Positions 8,707 through 17,802 of a stretch of DNA of 64,000 nucleotides are shown here, piece by piece (position 1 is the stretch's first letter; each line of letters starts with the position of its first letter). The notes beneath the pieces are model-generated. The model saw only the letters and a list, made by a program, of their open reading frames with translations, was not told the DNA's origin and searched no databases. This DNA comes from Paracoccus sp. JM45 (GTDB lineage: Bacteria > Pseudomonadota > Alphaproteobacteria > Rhodobacterales > Rhodobacteraceae): contig NZ_QQVY01000004.1 in the NCBI RefSeq assembly GCF_003590715.1, positions 124,001 to 188,000 on the forward strand, read 5' to 3'. The translations under genes were made by a program, and so were the position numbers.

Positions 8707-9657
8707 ATGCAGCAGGCGCCCTTTCACCAGCTTCCCGATGATCCGCTGACCCCGGCCAGCGCGTTCTTTGTTCAGGCAGATGATGGAAAGCGCCTGCGGC
8801 TTGCCCATTGGAAAACAGACAGCGATTACGTGCAAGGCAGTATCCTTCTGTTTCCGGGTCGTACCGAATATGTCGAAAAATACGCACCGGTTGCCCGTCG
8901 ACTGACCGATGCGGGCTATCACGTCCTTGCCATCGACTGGCGTGGACAAGGCCTGTCCGACCGCCTTCAGGATGATCCCCTGCCCGGCCATGTCGATAAA
9001 TTCTCCGACTATCAGCGCGATGTGCGAAAACTGGTCGCGGCCGCACAGGACGCCGATCTGCCGCGCCCATGGCATCTGTTGGCGCATTCGATGGGCGGTT
9101 GTATCGGATTGGCGGCACTCCATCACGGGTTGCCGGTGACAAGCGCGGTCTTCTCGGCGCCGATGTGGGGCATCAATCTGCACAGGTTCAGTCGCGGGCC
9201 GGCACTTAGCCTGTCATATTTGGCAAGCCGCGTGGGGCGTGGCGGGTTGGCCGTGCCCGGCAGTGGCAGTGCCATGTCGACCTATGCGCTGGATGAAGGT
9301 TTCAACACCAATCTTCTGACGCATGACATCGACGAATGGGCCCGTCTTGCCCGCGAAGCTGCCCATTGGCCCGAACTGACCATCGGCGGTGCCAGCTTTC
9401 ATTGGGTCGGCGAGGCGCTGACCGAATGCGCGCGAATCGAGCGTCTTGGGTCGCCAGACCTGCCCGCGCTAGTGACCTTGGGCAGCGAGGAAAAGATTGT
9501 CCAACCGCAGGCGATCCATGATCGCGTGGCGAAATGGCCTAACGCCGAGCTGATGATGGTTTCCGGTGCCAAGCATGAGGTTATGCTGGAAACACCGGAT
9601 CTTCGCGAACAGTTTTTTAAAGCAACGCTGGCCCATTTCAGGGCCCACGCCAGTTAA
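8707..9657 (+). CDS. Alpha/beta hydrolase, lysophospholipase (PldB-like)
   Basis: 316 residues. The nucleophile elbow reads AHSMGG (Ser about residue 128), and IDWRGQGLS is the typical serine-aminopeptidase/lysophospholipase motif before it. The catalytic His is probably in GAKHEVMLE near the C terminus. There is no signal peptide, so it is cytoplasmic or membrane-peripheral. It is cotranscribed with the SCP2 gene. Its stop overlaps the stop of the convergent CBS-domain gene by four bases. Confidence 0.88.
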   Translation: MQQAPFHQLPDDPLTPASAFFVQADDGKRLRLAHWKTDSDYVQGSILLFPGRTEYVEKYAPVARRLTDAGYHVLAIDWRGQGLSDRLQDDPLPGHVDKFSDYQRDVRKLVAAAQDADLPRPWHLLAHSMGGCIGLAALHHGLPVTSAVFSAPMWGINLHRFSRGPALSLSYLASRVGRGGLAVPGSGSAMSTYALDEGFNTNLLTHDIDEWARLAREAAHWPELTIGGASFHWVGEALTECARIERLGSPDLPALVTLGSEEKIVQPQAIHDRVAKWPNAELMMVSGAKHEVMLETPDLREQFFKATLAHFRAHAS

Positions 9658-10595
9658 TCCTCGCGGTTGGAATCGTTGCGCTTTCCGACCGGCAGGTTCG
9701 ACGGCGTGGCGACACTGGGCATCCGCAAACGGATGCGCTTCAGGCGGCGTGGATCAGCCTCGACCACTTCGAACTCGGCACCCGAGGGGTGGCTGATCAC
9801 CTCGCCCCGCAAGGGAACACGACCGGCCAGCATAAAGATCAGGCCACCAAGGGTATCAACCTCTTCGTCGACCTCGGCATCAAGCAGATGCAGGCCGGTT
9901 TCCGCTTCGATATCGGCAAGGCTGGCGCGGGCCTGAATGAACCACTGGCCGGGCTTTTCGTGAACCCAAAGGCCACCTTCGACTTCGTCGTGTTCGTCCT
10001 CGATTTCCCCGATAACCTGTTCGATCAGGTCCTCGATGGTCACCAAGCCGTCCGCCCCGCCATATTCGTCAATCACCAAGGCCATATGCGTCCGCTTTTG
10101 CTGCATCTGTTGCAGCAGCACACCGATCGGCATCGAGGGGGGGACATAGAGCAAAGGCCGCAGCATCGGGCGCAGGGTAAATTTACCGCCTTCGCCAAAT
10201 CCGTGCTTCAAGGCCAAATCCTTCAGGTGGATCAGGCCAAGCGGGCTGTCCAACGTACCGCGAAAGACCGGAATACGGGAAAAACCGTGTTCGCGAAACA
10301 TCTCGACCAGATCGGGCAGCGTGATGTTCGCGGGGGCGGCAATGATTTCGACCTTGGGAATGGCGACGTCATCGACGCGCATCCGCCGCAGGTTCAGAAG
10401 GCCCGGCTTGCCCGAATGGTGGGCATCCTCGTCCTCTTCCTCTTCTTCCTGACTTTCCGAATTTGTCAGCGCGTGGAACACCCGTCCGAAAAATCCGCGA
10501 TTAGGCGTATCGCGTTCTTCGGCTTCCGTCAGGTCCAGCAGCGATTGCTGTGAATCCTCGACGGAATAGTCGGGTAATCGGGCTTCGGAGCTCAT
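9654..10595 (-). CDS. CBS-domain/CorC-type transporter-associated protein
   Basis: 313 residues without membrane segments. An acidic N-terminal stretch (about residues 50-60) is followed by two CBS domains (about 75-195, with IPVFRGTLDSPLGLIHLKD and VIDEYGGADGLVT) and a C-terminal CorC_HlyC domain. Proteins of this shape have been annotated as magnesium/cobalt efflux CorC or haemolysin TlyC; the haemolysin label has little support. The gene is coupled to ybeY by a TGATG overlap. In many proteobacteria lnt follows here; in this window it does not. Confidence 0.88.
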   Translation of the reverse strand: MSSEARLPDYSVEDSQQSLLDLTEAEERDTPNRGFFGRVFHALTNSESQEEEEEDEDAHHSGKPGLLNLRRMRVDDVAIPKVEIIAAPANITLPDLVEMFREHGFSRIPVFRGTLDSPLGLIHLKDLALKHGFGEGGKFTLRPMLRPLLYVPPSMPIGVLLQQMQQKRTHMALVIDEYGGADGLVTIEDLIEQVIGEIEDEHDEVEGGLWVHEKPGQWFIQARASLADIEAETGLHLLDAEVDEEVDTLGGLIFMLAGRVPLRGEVISHPSGAEFEVVEADPRRLKRIRLRMPSVATPSNLPVGKRNDSNRED

Positions 10596-11089
10596 CAGGC
10601 TGTCTCCCGGTAGGGGTCTGGAATATCAATGGTTGCAAGGATCGAACGCTCTGATGCTTCCATCAGTTCGGCATCAGGATCGTTCAGATGGTCATAACCC
10701 ATCAGATGCAAAGTCGCATGGACCAGCAAATGGATGACGTGATGGTCAAAGGGTTTGGACTGCGCCACGGCTTCGGCCTGACAGGTCTCGAAGGCGATGG
10801 CGATATCGCCTAATTCCTCATCATCCGGCAAATCGGGGCGTTCACCCGGTTCATGCGGTTCATGTTCCATTGATGGCCATGATAACACATTTGTCGCTTT
10901 GGGTTTACCGCGAAAATCCGCGTTCAACGCCGAAATTCGAGCGTCGTCACAGCCCATGACCACAACCTCGCCGGCTGCTTCCAGCCATTCCAGCGTTGCT
11001 GTGATTGCCTTTGCCGCCAATCCTTCCAGATCGGCGGCGGTCCATCTGTCGTCTTCTATGACGCAGTCGACGGTTATTTCGTCAGACAT
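10595..11089 (-). CDS. ybeY: Endoribonuclease YbeY
   Basis: 164 residues. It is a zinc-dependent RNase that matures 16S rRNA ends and takes part in ribosome quality control. The metal-binding HxxxHxxxxxH motif is visible as HATLHLMGYDH near residue 122. The ATG at 11089 lies inside the end of phoH, an eight-base overlap, giving the usual phoH-ybeY-CBS gene order and coupled translation. Confidence 0.94.
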   Translation of the reverse strand: MSDEITVDCVIEDDRWTAADLEGLAAKAITATLEWLEAAGEVVVMGCDDARISALNADFRGKPKATNVLSWPSMEHEPHEPGERPDLPDDEELGDIAIAFETCQAEAVAQSKPFDHHVIHLLVHATLHLMGYDHLNDPDAELMEASERSILATIDIPDPYRETA

Positions 11090-12158
11090 CGTGTCTTGTT
11101 GCCCGGCGGGGAACATATTGCCCCCGCGCTTCCTCTGAATTGCCACGCGAGACTGCCGCGATTTCCTCGGCGTCATACGCTTTGATGATCCGCGCGACAA
11201 GCGGGTGGCGCACAACATCATCGGCTGTGAAGTAGCTGAAGCTGATCCCCTTGACGTTGTTCAGGATCTTTTCAGCGTCAACCAGTCCCGATTGCATCCC
11301 GCGCGGAAGGTCGATCTGCGTGCGGTCACCGGTGATGACCATGCGCGACCCTTCGCCCAGACGGGTCAGGAACATCTTCATCTGCATGGAACTGGCGTTC
11401 TGTGCCTCGTCCAGCACCACGAAAGCGCGCGATAGGGTACGGCCCCGCATAAAGGCCAGCGGCGCAATCTCGATCCGCTTTTCCTCGACCAGTTTCTGCA
11501 TCTGTTTGCCGGGCAAAAAGTCGTTCAGCGCATCATAGAGTGGCTGCATATAGGGGTCGACTTTTTCCTTCAGATCGCCGGGCAGAAAGCCCAGACGTTC
11601 GCCTGCCTCGACCGCGGGCCGCGACAGGATAATCTTATCAACCTCACCCTGAATCAGCATGGTAACACCGACCGCAACCGCCAGATAGGTTTTGCCGGTG
11701 CCTGCAGGGCCGATACCGAAGGCCAGTTCGTTTTCGAACAGGGCACGGACATAGGCTTTCTGGGCATCGGTGCGCGGTTCGACCGATTTTTTACGGGTCC
11801 GCAGTTCGTATTTGCCCTTTGCGAACATTTCAATCTGTTCGACCGTTGTGACATCGGTTTCGGGGTCGATGCCCATGCGCAAGGCTGCATCCACCTCGGC
11901 CGAGGTGACGGGGCGGTTCTGTTCCAGCCGTGCGTAAAGACCGTTCAGGATCTGGGCAGCTTCGGCCTGTGCTTCGGGACCGCCGACGATTGCCAGCTGG
12001 TTCCCACGTCGCAGGATATGCACACCAAGGGATTCCTCGACGCGTGCAAGATGCTGATCATTCGCGCCGCAAAGATCGATTAAAAGCCGGTTGTCTGGAA
12101 ATTCCAGCAAGGTTTCGGCTTTGGGGGCAGTGACGGGGGGCGTTGGGGAAAGACCCAA
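11082..12158 (-). CDS. phoH: PhoH-like ATPase
   Basis: 358 residues. Walker A GPAGTGKT is at residues 150-157 and a Walker B region (VVLDEAQN) lies near 246. The N-terminal region resembles a KH-like RNA-binding domain. PhoH proteins couple ATP hydrolysis to RNA processing and are typically encoded before ybeY, as here. The start is TTG at 12158, supported by AGGAG six bases upstream; I see no better ATG. Confidence 0.93.
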   Translation of the reverse strand: MGLSPTPPVTAPKAETLLEFPDNRLLIDLCGANDQHLARVEESLGVHILRRGNQLAIVGGPEAQAEAAQILNGLYARLEQNRPVTSAEVDAALRMGIDPETDVTTVEQIEMFAKGKYELRTRKKSVEPRTDAQKAYVRALFENELAFGIGPAGTGKTYLAVAVGVTMLIQGEVDKIILSRPAVEAGERLGFLPGDLKEKVDPYMQPLYDALNDFLPGKQMQKLVEEKRIEIAPLAFMRGRTLSRAFVVLDEAQNASSMQMKMFLTRLGEGSRMVITGDRTQIDLPRGMQSGLVDAEKILNNVKGISFSYFTADDVVRHPLVARIIKAYDAEEIAAVSRGNSEEARGQYVPRRATRHDV

Positions 12159-12311
12159 ATTCTTCTCCTGCTCAGACGGCTGGTTTCATGGTGGCGAGCC
12201 GCGGGGATTCGCACAAGTCGATGTTGGGCGCACCAGCGGCAAATCTGCTGTCGATTCATGCAAAACTGGCCAAGGTGCGCAAAAGTTGCATCTGATATTG
12301 GCATTCATCAG

Positions 12312-13016
12312 CTATTTCGCCACCCCACCGCCCAGAAAATCCGCAAGGGCCGTCGCGTGATCCATTTCTGCGACGGGGCCGTCGTGGATAATCCGGCCAT
12401 TCTGCAATAATGCGACCCTGTCGCCGATCGCGCGGACCGATTCCATATCATGGGTAATCGTAATTGCCATGGCACCCGTTTCGGTAACGATGCTGCGGAT
12501 CAGGGTGTTGATTGCGCGGGCACGGATCGGGTCCAGCCCTGTTGTCGGTTCGTCAAAGAAAATCACCGACGGATCATCCGCAATTGCCCGTGCAAGGCCA
12601 ACGCGCTTGGCCATGCCGCCGGACAATTCGGCAGGCATCAGATCGGCCACGCCCGCGTCTAGACCAACACGCGCCAGTTTATCCAGTGCAATGTTGCGGG
12701 CTTTGGCATCGGACATACGCTGGCGCAGGCGAAAGGCGACGTTCTGCCAGACGGACATGCTGTCAAACAACGCGGCCCCTTGGAACAGCATTCCGAAGCC
12801 TGCCATGAACGCCTTACGGTCCAACGGCTGACCCTGCCACGTGATACGCCCGCGATCAGGTGTCGTCAGGCCAAGGATGCATTTCAGAAGTACCGATTTG
12901 CCTGTTCCAGATTGTCCGATCACGCAAAGGCTCTCGCCCTGTTCCACCTGCAGATCGACGCCGGACAGAACCTGCTTGGTGCCAAAGGATTTATACAGGT
13001 CATGGATGGTGATCAT
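12312..13016 (-). CDS. mlaF: ABC transporter ATP-binding protein MlaF
   Basis: 234 residues. Walker A GQSGTGKS is at 34-41, the signature LSGGM near 138, and Walker B (VIFFDEPTTGLD) follows. MlaF powers the Mla phospholipid transporter that keeps outer-membrane lipid asymmetry. ATG overlaps the mlaE stop by ATGA, so the two are coupled. No mlaD or mlaC follows in this operon. Confidence 0.9.
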   Translation of the reverse strand: MITIHDLYKSFGTKQVLSGVDLQVEQGESLCVIGQSGTGKSVLLKCILGLTTPDRGRITWQGQPLDRKAFMAGFGMLFQGAALFDSMSVWQNVAFRLRQRMSDAKARNIALDKLARVGLDAGVADLMPAELSGGMAKRVGLARAIADDPSVIFFDEPTTGLDPIRARAINTLIRSIVTETGAMAITITHDMESVRAIGDRVALLQNGRIIHDGPVAEMDHATALADFLGGGVAK

Positions 13017-13777
13017 TTGAAAAACAATCCGGTCAGGGCAAAATTTGCGGCCAGAATACCGACGGCAGCAGCAACCACCGCACCGGTCGTGGCCCGCCCT
13101 ACCCCTGCGGCACCGCGTGATGAATGCATCCCGAACCAGCACCCTGAGGTGGCTACGATCAACCCGAACACCGCCCCCTTGATAAGGCCAGAGGCAACGT
13201 CCCAAAACTCCAGATAGGCCCAGCTGTTGGCGATATAGGTGACCGAATTGAACCCCAGCGATCCGGTTCCCACCATCCAGCCGCCCATGATGCCGATGAT
13301 ATCACCGACAGCGACCAGCACAGGCAAGGACAGGATTGCGGCCCATAGGCGTGGGGTCACTAGCCAGCGAACCGGATCGGTGGACAGGGTGACCAAAGCG
13401 TCGATCTGTTCTGTCACCCGCATGGTACCGATTTCGGCGGCTATGCTGCTGGCGACCCGTGCCGCGACCATCAGGCCACCCAGAACCGGCCCCAGTTCGC
13501 GGACCATGCCGATGGCGACAATGGCCGGAACCACATCGCCCGCCTGAAAGCGTTCGCCGCCCGAATGGATCTGCAGGGCAAGGGCCGCACCGGTAAACAG
13601 CGCCGTCAGCCCGACCACGGGCAAAGACAGCCAGCCGATCTGTATCAACTGGATCATCAGCGCGCGGGCCGGAAACGGGCGCAGACCGCCCAATCCCTTG
13701 GCGGCAAAGATCGCCACCGCGCCAATCCCGCGCACCAGCCGCAGGGCAACCCGACCGACAGACCGGATTGGGGTCAC
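13013..13777 (-). CDS. mlaE: ABC transporter permease MlaE
   Basis: 254 residues with about five hydrophobic helices and the MlaE-family core (RELGPVLGGLMVAARVASSI near residues 108-128, and AEIGTMRVTEQIDAL). It is the inner-membrane permease of the Mla phospholipid transporter. The start is GTG at 13777, overlapping the alr stop (GTGA). It forms an operon alr-mlaE-mlaF. Confidence 0.92.
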   Translation of the reverse strand: MTPIRSVGRVALRLVRGIGAVAIFAAKGLGGLRPFPARALMIQLIQIGWLSLPVVGLTALFTGAALALQIHSGGERFQAGDVVPAIVAIGMVRELGPVLGGLMVAARVASSIAAEIGTMRVTEQIDALVTLSTDPVRWLVTPRLWAAILSLPVLVAVGDIIGIMGGWMVGTGSLGFNSVTYIANSWAYLEFWDVASGLIKGAVFGLIVATSGCWFGMHSSRGAAGVGRATTGAVVAAAVGILAANFALTGLFFK

Positions 13778-14790
13778 CGATAGGTCCGCTGGTAACGCTG
13801 GCGAAGGGCGGTCAGAATCTCGTATCCGATGGTGCCTGCCAGATCGGCCAAACGGTCGATGGGCTGCTGGTCACAGATCAGATGCATCCGGTCGGGCACG
13901 ACATCCAGCTCCGTCACATCCACAGTGATCAGATCCATCGAGACGCGCCCGACGATCGGATAGCCGACCCCGCCTGCAAACATCTTGGCACCGCTGCTGG
14001 AAAGCGCCCGCAGGATACCATCGGCATAGCCCGCATCGACGGTTGCGATCCGCGTGTCACGTTCCGCGTGCCATGTGGCGCCATAGCCGACCATCTCGCC
14101 CGCCTTCACGTCGCGGGTCTGGATCACGCGCAAGGATAGATCGACTGCGGGACGTGCATCTGCAAACGGCAGGCCGCCGTACATGCCGATACCCGCACGC
14201 ACCATCTCGAAATGGTAATCCGGCCCCAACAGGATGCCACCCGTCGCGGCCAGCGACCGCGGGACATTGCATCTTTCGGTCATCTTGCGGAACGCAGCCA
14301 ATTGCGCGGCATTCGCAGGGTGGTCGGGTTCATCCGCGCAGGCCAGATGCGACATGATAAAGGCGGGACCTTCGGCCAGAACCTCGGCGCGGACGGCGGC
14401 CCATTCGGCGGCCTCCATCCCCAGACGGTTCATGCCGGTGTCCAGCTGGATAGCAAAGGGCTGGCCTGGCCGCATGGCGCGATCACGGAAATACTGTGCA
14501 GGGCTGTTCAGGACAGGCACCAGACCCGTCAGATCTTCACCCTCCATATGGCCGGACAGGACGTTGATCGTTGCATCGGCAGGCAGCAAAGGCCGGATCG
14601 CCCGCCCTTCGGATGCCAGCGCCACGAAAAAATCACGCGCCCCCGCCTGATACAGCGCCGGAACGACCCGTGCGGCACCCAATCCATATGCATCGGCCTT
14701 GACGACCGCTGCGACCCGCGCGCCGGGGGCTTTCGCCGCAAGCGCGTTCCAATTGGCCGTAATGGCCGAAATATCGATGTGCAAACCCAT
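13774..14790 (-). CDS. alr: Alanine racemase
   Basis: 338 residues. It is a PLP enzyme making D-alanine for peptidoglycan. The PLP lysine is in VVKADAYGLG (Lys31), and the catalytic tyrosine is in MVGYGATWHAE. ATG 14790 gives MGLHIDISAITANW, the usual N terminus of the family; upstream TTG 14886 would add 32 residues without support. No clear ribosome-binding site precedes the ATG. It is first in an operon with mlaE and mlaF. Confidence 0.92.
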   Translation of the reverse strand: MGLHIDISAITANWNALAAKAPGARVAAVVKADAYGLGAARVVPALYQAGARDFFVALASEGRAIRPLLPADATINVLSGHMEGEDLTGLVPVLNSPAQYFRDRAMRPGQPFAIQLDTGMNRLGMEAAEWAAVRAEVLAEGPAFIMSHLACADEPDHPANAAQLAAFRKMTERCNVPRSLAATGGILLGPDYHFEMVRAGIGMYGGLPFADARPAVDLSLRVIQTRDVKAGEMVGYGATWHAERDTRIATVDAGYADGILRALSSSGAKMFAGGVGYPIVGRVSMDLITVDVTELDVVPDRMHLICDQQPIDRLADLAGTIGYEILTALRQRYQRTYR

Positions 14791-14838
14791 GCCGGATGAA
14801 GTGCCTTTCCGCCCGCATAAGGTCAAGAGGTTGGCGCG

Positions 14839-14887
14839 TTTTGCAATTTCGCAATTTGCATTCACCTTATGATCGATCGTTTGCAAA
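14839..14887. promoter_or_regulatory. Cluster of TTTGCAA-type elements between alr and pccB
   Basis: TTTGCAA (14840), TTTCGCAA (14847), TTTGCA (14855) and a perfect TTTGCAAA (14880-14887) lie 70-117 bases before pccB. PccR, the propionyl-CoA regulator of Rhodobacter sphaeroides, is reported to use paired TTTGCAAA boxes upstream of pccB. The spacing here does not match the four-base spacer I recall, so the assignment is tentative. Confidence 0.45.
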
Positions 14888-14956
14888 TATTCCCGATTTT
14901 CCTTTGCGGCGTGATTATGACCGGCTAGCGTGGTCGGATGTTATCAAGGGGCGACC

Positions 14957-16489
14957 ATGACCGACATTCTGCAAGAGCTTGAGCGTAGGCGTACAGAAGC
15001 GCGCCTTGGTGGCGGTCAACGCCGCATCGATGCACAGCACGCGCGCGGCAAGCTGACAGCACGTGAACGCATCGATCTGCTGGTCGATGAAGACAGCTTT
15101 GAAGAATTCGATATGTTTGTTGCCCATCGATCCACCGATTTCGGGATGGAGGCTGACCGACCTTATGGTGATGGCGTGGTCACGGGCTGGGGCACGATCA
15201 ACGGTCGGATGGTCTATGTCTATAGCCAGGATTTTACCGTATTCGGCGGCAGCCTGTCCGAAACCCATGCCCAGAAAATATGCAAGGTCATGGATATGGC
15301 GATGCAGAACGGCGCGCCGGTCATTGGTCTGAATGATTCGGGCGGCGCGCGCATTCAGGAAGGTGTCGCCAGCCTTGCGGGCTATGCCGAGGTTTTCCAG
15401 CGCAACGTCATGGCATCGGGCGTGGTGCCGCAGATCAGCGTCATCATGGGGCCATGCGCGGGCGGTGCTGTTTATTCACCCGCAATGACCGACTTTATCT
15501 TCATGGTGAAGGACACGTCCTATATGTTCGTGACCGGCCCGGATGTGGTCAAGACCGTCACGAACGAAGTCGTGACCGCGGAACAACTGGGCGGTGCAAG
15601 CACCCATACAAAGAAATCATCCGTCGCCGATGGCGCATTCGAGGATGACGTCGAGGCCCTGACCGAAATCCGCCGCCTGTTCGATTTTCTGCCACTGAAC
15701 AACCGCGAGCGTGCGCCCACCCGCCCCTTCTTCGATGATCCCGCGCGTATCGAGCCCAGCCTCGACACGCTGATCCCGGACAATCCGAACCAGCCCTATG
15801 ACATGAAAGAGCTGATCGCCAAGATCGCGGATGAGGGTGATTTCTACGAAGTCCAGAAAGATTTTGCCGCCAATATCCTGATCGGCTTTATCCGGATCGA
15901 GGGGCAAAGCGTCGGTGTCGTCGCCAACCAGCCCATGGTGCTGGCGGGCTGTCTGGACATCGACAGCAGCCGCAAGGCCGCGCGTTTTGTCCGTTTTTGC
16001 GACGCATTCGAAATTCCGATCCTGACGCTGGTCGATGTTCCGGGCTTTTTGCCCGGCACCAGTCAGGAATATGGCGGGGTCATCAAGCATGGCGCGAAAC
16101 TGCTGTTCGCCTATGGCGAGGCGACGGTGCCCAAGGTTACTGTTATCACCCGCAAGGCCTATGGCGGCGCTTATGACGTGATGTCCTCGAAACACCTGCG
16201 CGGCGATTTCAACTATGCTTGGCCCACGGCGGAAATTGCTGTGATGGGGGCCAAGGGCGCGGTCGAGATTCTGTATCGCAGCGAATTGGGGCAGCCTGAA
16301 AAAATTGCGGCCCGCACCAAGGATTACGAGGATCGCTTCGCCAATCCCTTCGTCGCCGCAGAAAAAGGCTTCATCGACGAGGTGATCCAGCCACGCTCCA
16401 CCCGTCGGCGTATTGCACGGGCTTTTGCTAGCCTTCGTAGCAAGAAACTGACCAACCCGTGGAAAAAACACGACAACATTCCGCTGTAA
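14957..16489 (+). CDS. pccB: Propionyl-CoA carboxylase beta subunit (carboxyltransferase)
   Basis: 510 residues. Transfers CO2 from biotin to propionyl-CoA, giving methylmalonyl-CoA. Both crotonase-like halves are present: the N-terminal oxyanion region [13 protein letters not shown] (about residues 121-133) and [13 protein letters not shown], and the C-terminal [13 protein letters not shown] and [17 protein letters not shown] 14957 follows AGGGGCGACC. The partner pccA is 1.6 kb downstream on the same strand, separated by small genes. Confidence 0.96.
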   Translation: MTDILQELERRRTEARLGGGQRRIDAQHARGKLTARERIDLLVDEDSFEEFDMFVAHRSTDFGMEADRPYGDGVVTGWGTINGRMVYVYSQDFTVFGGSLSETHAQKICKVMDMAMQNGAPVIGLNDSGGARIQEGVASLAGYAEVFQRNVMASGVVPQISVIMGPCAGGAVYSPAMTDFIFMVKDTSYMFVTGPDVVKTVTNEVVTAEQLGGASTHTKKSSVADGAFEDDVEALTEIRRLFDFLPLNNRERAPTRPFFDDPARIEPSLDTLIPDNPNQPYDMKELIAKIADEGDFYEVQKDFAANILIGFIRIEGQSVGVVANQPMVLAGCLDIDSSRKAARFVRFCDAFEIPILTLVDVPGFLPGTSQEYGGVIKHGAKLLFAYGEATVPKVTVITRKAYGGAYDVMSSKHLRGDFNYAWPTAEIAVMGAKGAVEILYRSELGQPEKIAARTKDYEDRFANPFVAAEKGFIDEVIQPRSTRRRIARAFASLRSKKLTNPWKKHDNIPL

Positions 16490-16694
16490 GGAACGGGGAT
16501 CAAGCGGTGATGCACAAACGCGTGAATGATGCAGCAAGGCCACAGGGCGCGCCCAGTTTCGGTTCGCCGATGGCCGATACCTGTCTGAACCACCGCGCCG
16601 ATTGTATCATCGCGCGCAGGTCCGCCACCAAACAAGCGGGCCGTAACCCGAGCAGAAGGTCGCATCAGCGTCCGCTTTACAGGAGCGTTTCTCC
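16490..16694. other. Intergenic stretch after pccB
   Basis: 205 bases with no convincing gene. Frames that cross it have no family resemblance and conflict with the lipoprotein gene that follows. No clear terminator follows pccB, so transcription may run on into the small genes. Confidence 0.4.
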
Positions 16695-16850
16695 ATGTCC
16701 AAAAAAATCATCCTCGGCCTCGTGCTGGTTTCCGCATTCGCCGCTTGCCAGCGCCAGCAGCCTGCTGACGTCTATGTTCCGACCGCGCCCGCAGCACCAG
16801 TTGCAAACCCCGTCACGACCGAGCCTGTCTATCAGGGCAAATTCGGCTAA
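16695..16850 (+). CDS. Small putative lipoprotein (51 aa)
   Basis: 51 residues: a basic start (MSKK), a hydrophobic stretch and a cysteine at residue 17 (SAFAAC), followed by a Pro/Ala-rich tail ending in QGKFG. This reads as a type II signal peptide, although Phe at -3 is unusual for a lipobox. AGGAG is at 16681-16685, ten bases before ATG. No function known. It is the first of three such small genes between pccB and pccA. Confidence 0.6.
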   Translation: MSKKIILGLVLVSAFAACQRQQPADVYVPTAPAAPVANPVTTEPVYQGKFG

Positions 16851-16937
16851 GACGAACCGTCCGACCATCGTGCGCGGGCGGTTTGCCTGCCCGCGCGCAG
16901 CCGCCGCCCCCGTGCATCACAGCAAAGGGGCCATGCC

Positions 16938-17360
16938 ATGCTAAAGCATCGCGGCTTTCCGGGGCGTTTGCCCGGATCCGACCACCAGTTCACCATCCGG
17001 CGGGAAAACCGCAAGAAAGGTGCCACCCCCATCACCGAGAGAGAGCGGTTCCGCGACCGCCGTGCGCCCGACCGTCGTGCCGATGCGGGGTTTCTTTCGG
17101 CACTGATCTCCCATTTTGGCGACCAGCCCTTCGAACGCGGCAATCTGGACGCGGGACGCCTGTCATGGCTGATCAACCGCGAAGTCAAGCCGGTGGGTGA
17201 ATTCGATCCCGCCGATTACGACCAGTTGCTGCAGATCGATATGGAACTGGCCGAAGCCTCGTTCCCCGAACTTTTCGCCAAAGACGCGCCGCCCGCATTC
17301 GATTGGGACGACATGGATTGGGACGACGGGGACGAAGACGGGGACGGGATCGACGACTAA
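16938..17360 (+). CDS. Hypothetical protein with acidic C-terminal tail
   Basis: 140 residues, not recognised. The first 50 residues are Arg-rich, the middle (about 50-120) looks like a small folded helical domain (GRLSWLINREVKPVGEFDPA), and the last 20 residues are Asp-rich (WDDMDWDDGDEDGDG). No signal peptide or membrane segment. It is transcribed in the same direction as pccB and pccA. Codon use is like its neighbours, so I think it is a real gene. Confidence 0.65.
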   Translation: MLKHRGFPGRLPGSDHQFTIRRENRKKGATPITERERFRDRRAPDRRADAGFLSALISHFGDQPFERGNLDAGRLSWLINREVKPVGEFDPADYDQLLQIDMELAEASFPELFAKDAPPAFDWDDMDWDDGDEDGDGIDD

Positions 17361-17405
17361 TGCGCGATTTGACGCTGAACCCCTTGAAGTCACATGCATG
17401 TCAGT

Positions 17406-17433
17406 TTGACGTGGGGGTCCAGTGTGGGATAAT
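17406..17433 (+). promoter_or_regulatory. Sigma70-like promoter before the lipoprotein pair
   Basis: TTGACG (17406-17411), 16 bases, then GATAAT (17428-17433). It lies 55 bases before the ATG at 17488, so the lipoprotein pair can be transcribed independently of pccB. Confidence 0.6.
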
Positions 17434-17487
17434 CGGGTTAAATCTACAACCGGCCGTAAATCGGCCTCTTAAGACAGGCAGTCTCTC

Positions 17488-17727
17488 ATGCAAAAATCCA
17501 TCATCCTTCGTATCGGCGGTGTCTCGGCCTTGGTTCTGGGCCTGGCAGCTTGTGATTCCAGCATGCAGACCGGCCTTTCGCCCGACGCACAGCGCGCTGC
17601 TGGCGGCGCTGTTGCAGGTGCAGTCATCGCAAAAGCACTTGACGAAGACATCGCAACCGGCGCGGCCTTGGGTGGCGCAGCTGGCGCACTTTGTGACGAC
17701 GCGGGCGTTTGCCAGCGCCGCTACTAA
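17488..17727 (+). CDS. Glycine-zipper lipoprotein, copy 1 (79 aa)
   Basis: 79 residues. The signal peptide ends in the lipobox LAAC (Cys about residue 22). The mature part has a glycine-zipper pattern (AAGGAVAGAVIAKAL, then GAALGGAAGALCDD) and a terminal Cys pair (CDDAGVCQ). Glycine zippers of this type insert into or line outer-membrane assemblies in other families. It shares the GGAAGALCDD segment and the final Cys with the gene at 17803, so the two look like a tandem duplication. Confidence 0.75.
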   Translation: MQKSIILRIGGVSALVLGLAACDSSMQTGLSPDAQRAAGGAVAGAVIAKALDEDIATGAALGGAAGALCDDAGVCQRRY

Positions 17728-17753
17728 GTTCTGCGGTCTTTTTATACCGTTCG

Positions 17754-17779
17754 GGCCGGACGCATCCCATGCGCCGGCC
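17754..17779 (+). other. Strong hairpin between the two lipoprotein genes
   Basis: Eleven base pairs with one bulged A and a three-base loop (GGCCGG-A-CGCAT, CCC, ATGCG-CCGGCC). No T run follows, so it is more likely an mRNA-processing or stability element than a terminator. Confidence 0.5.
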
Positions 17780-17802
17780 AACCAATCAAAAGGGTTTTCA
17801 CC

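Noticed and set aside
8356..9183. Upstream extension of the TPR gene over the lysophospholipase gene
   Set aside because: It is antisense to two clear genes, and the signal peptide only makes sense with a start at 8355 or 8301.
16459..16944. Plus-strand frame spanning the end of pccB and the first lipoprotein
   Set aside because: It overlaps two better-supported genes in another frame and has Ser/Arg/Pro-rich random composition.
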